A stretch of 64,000 bases of DNA, from contig JAVGWX010000013.1 in the NCBI GenBank assembly GCA_036924085.1, forward strand, positions 45,999,175 through 46,063,174. Reading direction: 5' to 3'. The stretch comes from Ariolimax columbianus (Eukaryota > Mollusca > Gastropoda > Stylommatophora > Arionidae). The translations under genes and the position numbers were made by a program. The stretch's first letter is position 1. Every line of letters begins with the position of its first letter. Of this stretch, positions 11,435-22,389 are shown piece by piece. The notes beneath the pieces were generated by a model. That model saw nothing but the letters and a program-made list of their open reading frames with translations. It made no database searches and was not told the DNA's origin.

Positions 11435-12146
11435 CTGAAGAAAAGAAGTACAGAAAAACATTTGAAGAACTGCTTTGTAACATTATCATAAATTACAAAC
11501 TTCGTATTTTTGTCACAGACAAACGCTTAGATACACACTTACGTATCTTATAATAAAAACAGTTAACGAAAGATGCATTGTTTTTATGGCGTTACTTAAT
11601 GCTCCATTTAGGCTTTATGGTAGCAGCAGATGTCTGCAATGATCTTCGTTGCAAATGGTTTTTTTAGGCAGTCCTCTTGAATTCTGTAAAGAAGACTATG
11701 TTGCCTTGACATTCCTCTTCCTGTTTTTCGTTAACTGATGTTCTTTTTTTAAAATTTCCACGTTTCTTTTCCTTTGTTCGTTTCTGTCTAGTGCCTATTG
11801 TGTTATATTGATAGATTCTTCATTACTAAAGTGTATATAACATACGTCGATGTTCTCTCTTCAATCACTAGCTATTGTTTCTTCTCATGTTCTTCCCCCC
11901 AAAATTAGTGTTTGTTTTACATTATGCATAGTCTGCAATGAGCGATTAGAACGTTTGTTTGTGAAAGTCTACTGTATCTTTATGGTATATGAACTAGTAA
12001 CAACAAACACAATTATTGTATGTAACAAATCCTAATTTTACTTTGCATTGCAGACATTAAACTAATGTGGTTGAAATATTAAAACTAGCTATCACTCATA
12101 TGAATGTCTTAGCTTCGTTGTAATAACGCGATTGTATGTTACTTAC

Positions 12147-12336
12147 GTTTCTGTAAAACATTGCACTTCCGGATGTAGACACAGATAAGGGACATAATCT
12201 GAAGCTGCGAAAGTCGTTGTCTGGCTGACTCAGGCAGAGGTAACAACTCTCTCATGATCGATATTTCAGTGTTGATTTGGTCTCGTCGTTGTTTAGAAGC
12301 ACCTTTATTTGACCTGTCATTAAAAGAATAAGCCAT
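12147..12336 (-). CDS. dysfusion/NPAS4-like bHLH-PAS factor, bHLH exon
   Basis: Encodes a class I bHLH-PAS transcription factor DNA-binding region; family members act in the nucleus with ARNT/Tango-type partners (dysfusion in insect tracheal fusion, NPAS4 in activity-driven neuronal transcription). The translation has the hallmark basic region '[16 protein letters not shown]', helix 1 '[16 protein letters not shown]' and helix 2 '[17 protein letters not shown]'. These match the NPAS4 pattern (KGASK.RRDQIN.EI..L.ELLPL, then LS.L.IMSL..IY.RK). A consensus donor gtaagt follows at 12146. The ATG at 12336 gives 63 codons plus one base. Alternatively, a splice acceptor (ttcttttaatgacag) would start the exon at 12313, with the true start upstream. 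CACGTG, an E-box, lies at 12371-12376, about 35 bases before the ATG. The strand, splice phase and linker exon at 11434-11379 agree. Assignment to the family is firm; orthology within it is not. Confidence 0.88.
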
Positions 12337-12929
12337 TATAGAATAATAGGAATAGAGGTAGACTATTACACACGTGGAGAAGATAGGTAAACACGTACAA
12401 ACATTGGATAAGGAAAACCAAGAGGGAGCTGCAGCGAATTACACAGGTCACGGGGACATTTTTGAGAAGAAACGCTTTGATTGACAATGAATATTTCATA
12501 ACGAACGGCCATAACGAATGTTACACCTGCTAAGAGAGGCAGAAAGAGTAAGCCCAGGATCGTGTATGCTGGAGAAATATGGCCAATAGCCTATGGGAGA
12601 GACAGAAAGAGCAGCCCAGGATCGTGTCAGCTGAAGAAATAAGGCCAATGGTCTATGTATCGAGAGAAGTGATGGGCTTTGATTGATTGAAAAGAACTGA
12701 AGACACCACCTTATAAACAAGTTGTGGTTTAGTACAATGAAGTGTACGTTATGGGTCTACCTAACTTTTTCATTTAGTGAATATTAACATATTACTTGTA
12801 ATATTAACATATAGATGTCGCTGATCGGAACAAGAACAGCCGCACATAGCAACAACTCTTCAAACAGCCAAACAGCTCATAAGAACAGCAAACAAATACA
12901 CAGCTGAACAGAAGGATCTTGGGAAACAC
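12337..12929. repeat. Non-coding flank with a 66-bp tandem duplication
   Basis: At about 12530-12655 two diverged copies of about 66 bases occur, sharing 'agagaggcagaaagagtaag' or its variant, 'cccaggatcgtgt' and 'aaggccaatggtctatg'. The rest shows no feature. Confidence 0.6.
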
Positions 12930-13200
12930 AGACATGTGACAAACCCCATTGCAAGTGGCATTATCAGTCAATTCACAGGGAAGGATTAGAGCACCATTTT
13001 CCGACTGAGAACTCAACACATCCCATTTAACAAACACATGATCAGAATTCAACCACAACACACTCCTGAGTGCCAGCTGTGTACACACCCATCGGAAACC
13101 GTTGATTATCATCTCTTTGAGTGCTCAGCGCTCAACGATGTTGAAAAAATGCTTCTTCCTCGGAGGCCAGATAAATTGATACGGCACAGCTGATAAACAC
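12930..13200 (+). mobile_element. C-terminal fragment of an I/Jockey-like LINE
   Basis: Plus-strand translation ending at a TGA near 13192 reads 'IFRLRTQHIPFNKHMIRI', then 'PECQLCTHPSETVDYHLFEC'. This is the post-RNase H region with a CX2C...HX3C zinc-knuckle-like cluster. The same arrangement occurs on the minus strand at 57240-58285. No catalytic domain remains. Confidence 0.78.
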
Positions 13201-13429
13201 GTGCAGATACCATTATATAGCATTACGTCGAAAAGCAAAAATACTGTTCCACAACAACACAATGGGACTACGTACTACTATTGAGACAACGTGAAGCGTT
13301 CCGCGAATTGTGGAAAGATACCGCTAAAATATGCATGGGTTTGCCGACATAAAAGAGATGACACCATAGCCTAAACACACTCATAGTGGACACATCAGAG
13401 ATTGTGAAGCTCATCATCAGCCCCTGAAA

Positions 13430-13590
13430 GGAACCGCCGATCTGTAGATTGCCAAATTTTAAAATCATACGTGGGTCTAGCAGATAGTAGTGTCTGGGAG
13501 GAGCGTGTACAACCAGCGAACTACAGGAACCATCAGTATTGACACCCTTAGCGAAGAGGGACATCTATGGGTCTGCCTGGAGTTCGGTGA
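13430..13590. repeat. Dispersed repeat R6, single unit
   Basis: Matches the array at 33000-33419: 'gatctgtagattgccaaatt', 'gtgggtctagcagatag', 'tgtacaaccagcg', 'gggacatctatgggtctgcc'. It follows a LINE C-terminus here, so it may be that LINE's 3' untranslated region (inference). Confidence 0.65.
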
Positions 13591-14059
13591 TGTCGATACT
13601 TAACAGAGCATAGATACTATCTAAAGTATATTTGACAGAGATTGCTATTTCAATAGATATATTTATAACGTATGATACTTCGAGTAGTCTGTAATGTATA
13701 CTTAGATAGACACAAGGCGTTTTTACATAATCAAGTGGCCGGGTTTCCATTTATCTAATTATCATAACGAGGTCAGGTTACCGTGTCGCTAAGAGCTTCT
13801 AGCCTGAACAAAATACCTGGCTCTAACACTGACAACGAGATAACAAATTGGGGGCCAAATATTTATATCTAGGTCTGTTATTTTTTTTTTTTAAAACATA
13901 CAAGTACTCGTTTATGTTGAAATGACCTTGGCATGGCTTCTGTTCCCCTTATCTCGTGCCGTTTTTCTAATTCGCGTTTAAATTGGGCGTTCGTTATTTG
14001 TTTTTTGCTCAATGTTTTATGAAAAACGCGATTGTGAAATAACTAATATTTTAACTAAT
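13591..14059. other. No feature seen
   Basis: A/T-rich sequence with a T-run at about 13881-13893. Confidence 0.35.
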
Positions 14060-14310
14060 CTGGTAGGCTGAGGTACACAATTGAAAGTGTTTTTGTTTAA
14101 GACACATAGCAGAGGCTGCTTCGGGGATGAAGTGTTAGAGACTTCGTTGTACTAAGCCATAGCTTATGTGAGGTAGGGGTGGCCAGTTCCCTTACTCTGT
14201 GCCTTTTTTCCATAACTGTAGGTCATAAACCCATTTACAAAGGCTGCCTCCATTCACCTGGGTCGACTGAAGTATAAGCATAATCAGGTGATCGTAAAGA
14301 AAGACAGTTC
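14060..14310 (-). mobile_element. SINE family S6, partial, reverse copy
   Basis: Shares with 17285-17440 the order 'gttagagactt.gttgtacta', 'ggccagttccctt' and 'ctgggtcgactg'. Its reverse complement resembles the body of the plus-strand S6 copy at 21410. The tRNA-like head is not preserved here. Confidence 0.55.
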
Positions 14311-14374
14311 CCAATTGTTATTTAGAGCCGATCAATCAATTCGGTCAGGATATCCTCATTAGACAGTTTATACT

Positions 14375-14727
14375 ACTTGGAATCGCGTTATTCAAACAGG
14401 CATGTTAATGTCTGCTGACAGGTAGCCGAAGACCTCAGCTATACGTGGTATGTATTTTAAAACTTCCTACGGCTAACTAGGCCTGGGGGAAGGTATAAAT
14501 AATTTGAGTAGATTTTCAACTAGAATGATAATTTTTGTCCAGACAGTGGCCGTTAAGCCTACTCTTTTCGATTTATGTAAATGGATTTTAACGTGCTCGA
14601 CACTGCACACGGAAGTCCGATCTCATTACCCAGAGATCAGGGGAATTTTTACCAGAAGACCAACGTGAAAAAATCACGGTTTCCGCGACCTCTTTACCGC
14701 GAGACCACTGAGCCTCCTGGGCATTTT
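14375..14727 (-). mobile_element. tRNA-derived SINE family S3, copy 1
   Basis: One of five copies (others 24075, 39080, 51690, 56480), all on the minus strand. The head on the minus strand has the A-box-like 'gtctcg-cggtaaagag' but the B-box is missing, an internal deletion compared with the copy at 24372. The body matches well ('gggtaatgagatcggacttc', 'cagtgtcgagcacgttaaaa'). Confidence 0.8.
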
Positions 14728-14867
14728 ATTATATACAGATATCGAGAAAGATGTTTATAGATGACGACGAAATGGACAAAAAGATAGAGGCCAGAACACA
14801 AGTGTAAACACCAGCTATCATAATTACTAAAGAAGCTGCAGAGAGACGGATTATACGAAAGAGAATG

Positions 14868-15243
14868 GGATCAAGATGCTGAGCAGCGCATGAGCTGTAG
14901 TGGTCAGCGACCCATAGCTGACTGCTAGCGTCAGGGCCAGCGAACCAGAGCTGCCAAGACCCTTCTACACCTCCACGCGGTGATCCTGGATAACAGGCTG
15001 CAGCAGGGCAGACTGGCTAAGGAGAAGGGATCGAAGAGGGAATGCTAACCCGGTACTCAAAAAATGCTTGCTGAAGTCGGATGTGTTGGACCGAAAGGTG
15101 CAAATATCGCAGTCAAGCTGTAAACTACGACACAACGCATTCCGTTCTCTGGACTACATTCTGCTACTCAAGCCCTTTCATGGTTTGGTTGCGGGAGATT
15201 GAGAACGAACGAAGCCAAGCCAAGCCAAGCCAAGCCAAGCCAT
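14868..15243 (+). mobile_element. SINE family A, full-length copy with target duplication
   Basis: Begins at ggatcaagatgctgagcagc and ends in an (AAGCC)n tail at about 15204-15243. It is flanked by atacgaaagagaa on both sides (near 14855 and 15241), a 13-bp target-site duplication. That fixes both ends of the element and shows target-primed insertion. The body has the shared domain at about 15076 ('gaagtcggatgtgttggacc'). Confidence 0.92.
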
Positions 15244-15559
15244 ACGAAAGAGAAGAGACGAGTTGCCTTTTTCTGGTGGCCTAACAGTGCTTCTCTGCCA
15301 TCAGTGTGACAGTCGATTTCGGGCTCGGATTGGTGTGATCAACCACCTACGACACCACTCTAGGATTAACAGAAGACAATATGGTCTTCTTCAGATACGA
15401 AGGACAAACAACATTACTAGAACACACATACGTTACAATTGAAACACAAAATAGAAATAAACAAATATTAAAACCAACACTCTGGTATCAGTGTCAGACA
15501 TGGAACCTAACCAAGGCATAACAATGCACGACGCAATATGTGAAACCAAATCGTCTGAC

Positions 15560-15780
15560 TAGGAGATTAGGGATCGCAGTGGGAAGACAAACGCTCTACC
15601 CAGAATTTAAAGTTTGCTTTAATGGGATGTGTCGGGCCGAAAGGAGGAGATATCGCAGCATTGTTATAAACTACGATACAACGTCTTTCCATGATGAACG
15701 CGGAAGAAGAAGAAGAAGAAGAAGAAGAAGAAGAAGAAGAAGAACAAGAACAAGAACAAGAACAAGAACAAGAACAAGAA
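15560..15780 (+). mobile_element. SINE family B body with (GAA)n and (GAACAA)n tail
   Basis: Contains 'ggatcgcagtgggaagacaa', 'gggatgtgtcgggccgaa', 'gatatcgcagca' and 'aactacgatacaacgtcttt', then (GAA)n from about 15703 passing to GAACAA units up to about 15780. 5' part missing. Confidence 0.78.
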
Positions 15781-16169
15781 AAACTGTGGCACAGCAAAAG
15801 GGATTGCTTCATACTGATCGAAGTGGGCAGAGTTTGCTGCTATCCCAAAAAGCACAATTAGGTGCGACAGTCACTGATTGCTCAGTCTGCCATTGCCAGA
15901 AGAATATTAGTTGATGTATCCAGGTCAACAGTATGTAATGTCTTGGCTAGTTCTGCGAGACCTTTTCGATTTTATGGTCAATACAGGGACTTCAAAAACA
16001 TATCATTACTGTATTTGACGTCATTCGATAAGCTTGTGCTGTCGCTAGTGATAGTATAATTACCTTCATTTTCCAGACGCATTTAAATTTTAAAAACTGA
16101 CATTGCTTTAAGGATGGATGCAACAGTTGACGGTATTATAGAGTATGTTGAGACTGCTTGACTTAACTG
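15781..16169. other. No feature seen
   Basis: No recognised coding or repeat match. Confidence 0.35.
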
Positions 16170-16780
16170 GGTGAGTATCAAGATGTCAATCAGTCAACCA
16201 ATACCTGTTTTTTCCTTATGGGGAATAGGTCTTCAAGAAATAGACGCTTAATCCCCCTGTTTTGACTATCGGTTCAAGCTCTGCTCACACCTTCCCTCTT
16301 TCCTTTATACCTGTCTCCATCTCTGTTCTTCGTCTTTGTTTTGGTCTGCCTCCACTCCTTTTCTCTTGGGGATTCCAGAACAGAGACTGTCTTGTAATAC
16401 TATCAGCTTGTATCTTTAATGTATGTCCTATCAAATGACAGCAGCTTCTCCTCATATCATGTCCCACTGGTATCTGTCTGGTTATTTCCAACAGCCCATA
16501 TTTGCCATCTTATTATACCATTTCGATCTCTCTATTCTGCGCAGATACCCAATTATGAAAGTCTGTACCGTTTTCGTTGCTGTTCTCCGTGTTTCACGGC
16601 CATACAATAAAACGGAACGTTTATATTTCGTCATTTACAAAAAATCAGCCACTGCAATCAACGCTCCTCTCGCTTTTTAAAATTGTTCTTGTAATATCTT
16701 TACATGTGGCTTCTACTATATCTCTTTTACTATCAAGAAATATGAATCAAGCATTCTTATTTTATCTTGCATATGATTTC
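16170..16780 (-). mobile_element. RTE/craniata-like LINE C-terminal fragment
   Basis: Minus-strand translation of 16491-16285 reads 'HLIGHTLKIQADSITRQSLF', then 'WNPQEKRSGGRPKQRRRTE'. This is the C-terminal block common to endonuclease/RT LINEs (usual form WIGHTLRKP...ITRQ.L.WNPQG.R.RGRPK). The upstream part (to about 16780) gives the thumb region with frameshifts. Confidence 0.82.
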
Positions 16781-16936
16781 GGTTATTGGACAGCTGCCAG
16801 AGGAACGATGCAGTTCAGATCAACAAGATGCCATGTCAAATTCCAATTGATACCATTTTGTTCTGGTTATGGTTGTTTGTCTTCGTAATCCCGTAAATAG
16901 CTAGTCGAAGAAGAAATGGCGATAAGAGACACCCAT

Positions 16937-17148
16937 ATCGTATACCAGCTCATATACCAGCTCATATACCATATCATATACCAGCTCATATACCAGCTCA
17001 TATACCAAATCATATACCAGATCATATACCAACTCATATACCAGCTCATATACCAGATCATATACCAACTCATATACCAGATCATATACCAGTTCATATA
17101 CCAGATCATATACCAGCTCATATACCAGTTCATATACCAGCTTTTATC
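16937..17148. repeat. 12-bp minisatellite, about 17 units
   Basis: Unit catataccagct with variants ending at, gt or aact. As 12 is divisible by 3, both strands stay open (Tyr/Gln/Leu/Ile on plus, Trp/Tyr/Met/Ser on minus); these frames are not evidence of a protein. Confidence 0.95.
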
Positions 17149-17284
17149 TCGAAGGACTCAGACTAATGACCTGCATGCAGAACTTGTTTCTTTTTATTTA
17201 GAAAAACAATTCTTGTTTGCACATAATAATGATAGCAAAATTTCAAACAAATATGTGTGTGAAGGGACGTAAAATGTCAGATGA

Positions 17285-17440
17285 GATCTGTTAGAGACTT
17301 TATTGTACTACGCTTCAGTTTTATTTTATGAGAATTGGTTGGCAGTTCCCTTTACTTCACTAACAGCAAGCAAAGGTATCTCCATACATCTGGGTCGACT
17401 GGAGCGTACAAGAAGAGTACATATAACTGTGCATGAGTCA
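17285..17440 (-). mobile_element. SINE family S6, partial, reverse copy
   Basis: Matches 14060-14310 at 'gttagagactt', 'ttgtactacgc', 'ggcagttccctttact' and 'ctgggtcgactgga'. Head not preserved. Confidence 0.55.
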
Positions 17441-17639
17441 AAACAACATCATCTGGCCACAAATTGCTGGAGAAACTGCAACTGCAAAAATTCACGAAGT
17501 GAACACTTCATCTCCTACAGCAGTGTCAGCTTTGAGACTACTATTACCTTTTATGAAGGTAACGTGGTTCTATTCTTTCCTCGCCAGTTAAGTCACGCCC
17601 GTATCCACGAGGGGATTGCATGCAATTAAATAAGAAAAT

Positions 17640-17825
17640 GGTTTTTTTTAGCCAGAGAGTGGTGAATGCTTAGAATGCATTGCTGCAAGGAAATAGTTGA
17701 GCCGGTGTCAAAATGCATTCAAAAATAGATTGGATGTGAAAAGGTATTGTTAGATCATATGAATGTATATAGACTCTGCAGAGTCTTCTAAACCAGTATA
17801 GAGACGGTAAGTTGAGTTAAACATA
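17640..17825 (+). mobile_element. 3' end of the CR1/L2-like LINE
   Basis: Matches the end of the 25925-28132 copy: 'agccagagagtggtgaatgc', 'agactctgcagagtcttcta', 'aaccagtatagagac', then taagttgagttaa as the degraded tail. Confidence 0.85.
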
Positions 17826-18262
17826 ACATTAATCTGTTGTATGGCTCTGAAAGATGGAGATCGACACAGGCACTTGCGAATAACATACATTCATTCGTAA
17901 ATAGCTGCCTGCGCAGAATCAAAAGGGTGGAGATGGTATGATAGCATCACACATTTAGAACTGTTAGAAATATCGGGAATGATACCAGTGCAGTATGACA
18001 TACGGATGTGGCGCTGGAAAGGCCGCTGATTACGGAAACCAGATAGTAACATTATAAGACAGTCTCTGTTCTGGAATCCACAGGACAGGAGAAATAGTAA
18101 ACGAACGAGTCACTAATCTAAGAGGGAGCTGGATGCCAATATCAGGGCGGCAGACAAGACGTGGACTGAGCTGGCTTGGACGGCTCATGACATGATCAAT
18201 CGGCGTGTATTTGTTGAGGACCTATGCTCTGCAGGGAACGTTCAGGTGATTGATTGATATAA
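17826..18262 (+). mobile_element. RTE/craniata-like LINE C-terminal fragment
   Basis: Plus-strand frames give 'LLYGSERWRSTQALANNIHS' then 'FVNSCLRRIKR', followed by pieces of the WNPQ.R block ('ctctgttctggaatccacag'). It ends near 'ctctgcagggaacg' with a short gattgattgat tail. It abuts the CR1/L2-like tail directly, so one inserted next to the other. Confidence 0.8.
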
Positions 18263-18821
18263 AATTACAACAACAATGACATATACAAACAAACACACAC
18301 ACACACCATTTATTATCAATACTTGTGTTCGCTAGACTAAACTATTAAAGCTTTTTTTCTCGTTCGCCATCTTTTGTGCTGTAGACATTAAAAAGCTAGA
18401 CCGGTTTCTTGGAACCACGGTTGCCGCTTTGCCTGCTTCCCGTGTACCCATATTTTTAGCACATGTTCTATGCTTCACCTCACCCTGTCGCGGATTTGAC
18501 TTCGTCTTAGCTTAGTTTGTTGTTGCATCTTGCCTTCTGTCGGGGGGTTTAAATCCAGAGCGAGTGGTGTTTCAGCCGGACAGAAGTACTGAAACCAACG
18601 ACCCTGTGATAAGTACTGGCGCTCTAATCGGGATAGAGATGAACAATTGCCAACCCCACATCCATCAATAGTGCCCCCTTCTAGCGTCAGCAGGACTGCG
18701 CTGGGAAGCTTTCAGGGCATGGATGGACATTCCAATCGTTCTCTGGTCCCTTCGTGACGAATCAACATGACTTTGGATGAGAAACTGGTTGTCTAAAGAA
18801 TCTGCAGTTTTATAAACCAGT
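18263..18821. other. No gene; possible SINE-like scrap near 18540-18650
   Basis: A short CA-rich run lies at 18292-18306. The stretch about ggtttaaatccagagcgag could be a decayed B-box but has no partner. A CR1/L2-like tail scrap (tctgcagttttataaaccag) lies at 18800-18820. Confidence 0.35.
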
Positions 18822-19150
18822 ATGGCTTGGCTTCGTTCGTTCTCAATTTCCCGCTACCAAGCCCTGGAAGAGCTTAAGTGGCAGAATGTAGTCAAGAGAA
18901 TGAAATGCGTTGTGTCGTAGTTTACAGCTTGACTGCGATATTTGCACCTTTCGGCCCAATACATCCGACTCCAGCAATCATTTTTTGAGTACTGGGTTAA
19001 CATTCCCTCTTCGATCCCTTCTCCTTAGCCAGTCTGCCCTGCTGCAGCCTGTTATCCAGGATCACCGCGTGGAGGTGTAGAAGGGTCTTGGCAGCTCTGG
19101 TTCGCTGGTCCTGGCGCTGCAGCTCATGCGCTGCTCAGCATCTTGATCCC
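18822..19150 (-). mobile_element. SINE family A, near full-length reverse copy
   Basis: Reverse complement of the 14868-15243 copy: starts (minus strand) at ggatcaagatgctgagcagc near 19150 and ends in a short AAGCC tail near 18822. The shared domain is intact at about 18965-18985. Confidence 0.9.
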
Positions 19151-19329
19151 AAATGGGGATATGCAAATAAAGATGTCTGCCAATGTGGATTCATCAAAGA
19201 CCTACAACACCAGTATGACTGGCCAAAGAACGCAAGTACCATGCAGTTTGACGGATCTCATGGCAGGAAATAAAATCGCTTCCAGTGCAGCTATTTCTGG
19301 TCCAATACTTTGTGAGGTTGTCGGTCACG

Positions 19330-19660
19330 GAAAGTAAGTGCTAACGTGCAGGTGATGTAGGCGAGACTTCGAGATACACGAGTCCTGTGCTGCGCAGCAG
19401 TGTCCCATACGAACACGCTAGACTTCCGTTTATACCAACCGCATTTGAATCCGGTAGACTAAATCCCAACGCACAGGGTTGGAATGCTTCCATATCCGGT
19501 TTGGTAAACACAGAGATTTATTGTTGATGCAATCGCTCTCCCACGTACTGAAAGTAATGGCAACCTTCCATACTGCACACTTGCCAACAATTTATAACAG
19601 CCAAATAAGTTGGCGGCTGTAAGAAGTATTGTTTTAGAAAGGACATGTCACTTACATTTT
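19330..19660 (+). mobile_element. SINE-like family S7, copy 1
   Basis: Its 3' half matches 51200-51310: 'gtactgaaagtaatggca', 'actgcacacttgccaa', 'ttataacagccaaataagtt', 'ggcggctgtaagaag'. The head is decayed here; the copy at 51080 retains a tRNA-like head. Confidence 0.65.
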
Positions 19661-19966
19661 ACAGACTAAATGACAAGTATCTCACTCTTACCCCAACCCC
19701 ATCTAATAACAATGTACATGGATAGTTTATGAACCCACAATGTCAGCAGTTTTCTAAATGAACCCCATTTGCATTGGAAGGGTGTGCGTGCGTGTGTGTG
19801 GGGGGGGGGGGTGTTAATGCTCCCAGAGACCTCTTCCTTAAAATATCTTCAGGGGCATTGCGAGCACACTTTGAGAGCGCGCATTGAGACACGCTAATTG
19901 ATTGGAAATCAAATCATAATGACTGGCATTGCGATATCGGACTGCCTTTGACTTTAAACTAATGTA
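19661..19966. other. No gene; contains a G-run
   Basis: A G-run of about 11 lies at 19800-19811 after a short TG repeat. Confidence 0.4.
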
Positions 19967-20071
19967 TCATCTATATGTGGGTTTTAGCTATTCTAAACAT
20001 ATCATCTATATGTGGGTTTTAGCTATTCTAAACATATCATCTATATGTGGGTTTTAGCTATTCTAAACATC
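19967..20071. repeat. 35-bp tandem triplication
   Basis: Three virtually identical 35-bp units (atcatctatatgtgggtttt plus agctattctaaacat). Identity suggests a recent event. Confidence 0.95.
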
Positions 20072-20929
20072 TCATTGCCATTCTGACTTGCTTTCATTAT
20101 CACATGTATTAAAACAGATGTTGGTTTCCAGTGCTGAATAATAGCACTGAGGAGTAAATTCCGCTTGTTCGCGTAGTCACCGTTCAGTGTGCAGGTTATG
20201 TTTATATTTTACTCCCAATATAAAACAAAACTTATTCCGTAATGGGGTTAATAAATATGTATGTATTCTAACTGTTCGGCCACTCGTTCTTCTACTTATT
20301 CAAAACAAGGAAATAATATAAAGATGAAAATTTCATAGGCTATTTGTAAACTAATTCTGAAATAAGACCAATTGTAATGCATCAACGTAACAAGTACTGG
20401 AATATGAATCCAACTGACAAAATAGTTCATACTGTTAGACAATAAATGGATGTGTTACTATGTCTACCAATTATTAACGAAGGAATAAGTTTTTACCTGT
20501 CGAAATCCGAAAGAGCCTGCTCGTCTATAGACGTCATTGTTAGTCAAAACAGCGTTGAACACGTTCTTCTTCGAAATGTTAACAATTTAAAACTTTATTA
20601 ATTATGTAGCTTCTTTACAAATGTAAAAAGAACGTTTGGTAGACAAAATAATAACTTAAACACTGAAACAGGGCAAGGCGTCCAGCGCCAAGCATCGAAC
20701 CAGCGACAAAACCTAGAGGACGTTTACTTGAACTTCGTATATGTAGATGCCTGGGACCGAGTTGGTCACGTGGGCAAAACGATTGGCTGAGGTTACTCAG
20801 CGTCACAATTTGTAATCCATTTGTGTGTATTGACGTCAGGGGGGACAGACTGCGTGGGAATGTTGTGGTCCCTTACTGCAGGACAGGAGGAGCTGGGGGT
20901 GGTGACAGAAGGTGGGTTGTTGTTGTTGT
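20072..20929. other. No gene seen
   Basis: A/T-rich sequence without recognised coding signal. A short (GTT)n run near 20915-20932 is the reverse of the tail of the next element. Confidence 0.35.
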
Positions 20930-21290
20930 TTTGAATGCTCACAATGAGTAGGTTACTCTTATGTGCGCCCTGAAAAGGGTGTTAAGTGACAGGTTGCAGT
21001 AGCTTTCCTCACACCCCGAGCGTGCTGATGAAGATGGACCGGGGTCCCCCAGGAGATTGTGCTATGCTTGGCAACATCTGCGTGTCACTCGCTACTACGG
21101 AGATCACGTCGAACCTCACCTTGTTAGCCAGACTGTTGTCTTTAACAACAGCCCGTTTCCAGGACGACCAACGAGTAGGTCAGGTGAGGGTCTTGGTCAG
21201 TATATTTCTCGTGGCCCTGGCTAACATTGTTTGATCAGTGTGTTTTGCCTGACCAGATGTTAGCCTTATCGTACCCAAGAAAGAGGATAG
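20915..21290 (-). mobile_element. Dispersed SINE-like repeat R3, (AAC)n tail
   Basis: On the minus strand it ends in gtgagcattcaaaac and an (AAC)n tail. The same body occurs at 22080, 24395 and 43600. Shared wording includes 'tgtgctatgcttggc', 'tctgcgtgtcactc' and 'gtgttttgcctgaccaga'. Pol III boxes not recognised. Confidence 0.75.
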
Positions 21291-21409
21291 AAAAGGTCAA
21301 CTGTACCTCTTTGAATTTTCTTCTTCTTCTTCTTCGTACGCTCTTTGAATGTTCTAAAAAGCGTTGTATTTGGGACTTGCAATTTTAGCGCATCATTTCT
21401 GTAGCAGGA

Positions 21410-21605
21410 GTGGCAGAGGGGTGAAGCACATGCTTCTCTCAACGAAGGTGCTGGATTCGATCTCAGATATCGACATGTCTATGTCGACCCAAATATAAAA
21501 GGGTACTATCGCATTGTTAGGGAAAGAGGGATGGACAACGAGGAAGGGAATTGGTCATCCGACAGCAGAGTCTGCTATGGGAGTACATTTTTATCTTTCT
21601 TCGAT
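21410..21605 (+). mobile_element. tRNA-derived SINE family S6, copy with head
   Basis: A-box-like gtggcagaggggtgaag and B-box-like ggattcgatctc lie about 37 bases apart, then a body with 'tgtcgacccaaatata', 'ggaagggaattggtcatc' and 'agcagagtctgctatgggag'. The body matches the reverse copies at 14060 and 17285. Confidence 0.68.
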
Positions 21606-21659
21606 AATGGATCATCTACATTGGTGGTCCTAGGCTTAGTAAGAAATGAAATATTGAGG

Positions 21660-21965
21660 AGAGACAGAAGAAGATGAAGAAGAAGTAGACAACGAAGAAG
21701 GAGAACGGGTAGACTAGACATGGAAGAAGTAGAGAAAGTAGAAGAAGTAGAACAAGAAGAAGTGTCAAAAGAAGAAGGAGGAGGTTTAGAAGAAGAAGAA
21801 GAAGAAGAAGAAGAAGAAGAAGAAGAAGAAGAAGAAGAAGAAGAAGAAGAAGAAGAAAAGGACAGGGAAAAGAAGATGTAGGAAAAGGGCGATTAGAAAA
21901 GAAAAAAAAGAAAAAGGAGGAGAATTAGAAGTGGAGGAAAAAATAGTAGGAGGAGGATAAAGATG
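21660..21965. repeat. Purine-rich tract with (GAA)n core
   Basis: About 300 bases of nearly pure A/G on the plus strand; the perfect (GAA)n core is at about 21787-21857. May mark a decayed LINE or SINE tail that expanded. Confidence 0.9.
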
Positions 21966-22079
21966 AAGACTGGGAGTTGAATAAAAGCAGGATTGACAAA
22001 CACGGAGAGGGGAGAGGTGGGGGAACTACCCCCTCACCTTACTTCCAAGCAGGTCTCCAAGGACGTTAGTTGTTTTTCT

Positions 22080-22283
22080 TGGCATCCTGGCTAACGAGGT
22101 GGGGGGGTCAATAAGATCCCTGCAGTAGTGAGCGACATGCAGATGAAGTCAAGCAAAGTACAACAGCCTGGGAATACCCCTGTTCACCTTCATCAGAACG
22201 CACGGAAACGCTCTTTACGGAGCGAACAAAAGAGTAAATGTACTTATTGTGGACATCCAACAACAACAACAACAACAACAACA
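22080..22283 (+). mobile_element. R3 repeat, forward copy with (CAA)n tail
   Basis: Shares 'agtagtgagcgacatgcaga' and 'tgaagtcaagcaaagta' with the 43600 copy, and ends in ggacatccaacaacaacaac at 22250-22283, which defines the tail and the sense direction of R3. Confidence 0.78.
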
Positions 22284-22389
22284 CCGATGCTAACAGATGT
22301 AAGACAAGGCTTAGATCAAACCAACACACTAATCCTCTTTTTTAAGAAAATCATAATTAAGAGATTTATTTCCATTGAGGATAAAGATT

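Noticed and set aside
15540..15914. 124-codon plus-strand frame with Arg-rich stretch
   Set aside because: It is a SINE B body plus GAA/GAACAA tail read through.
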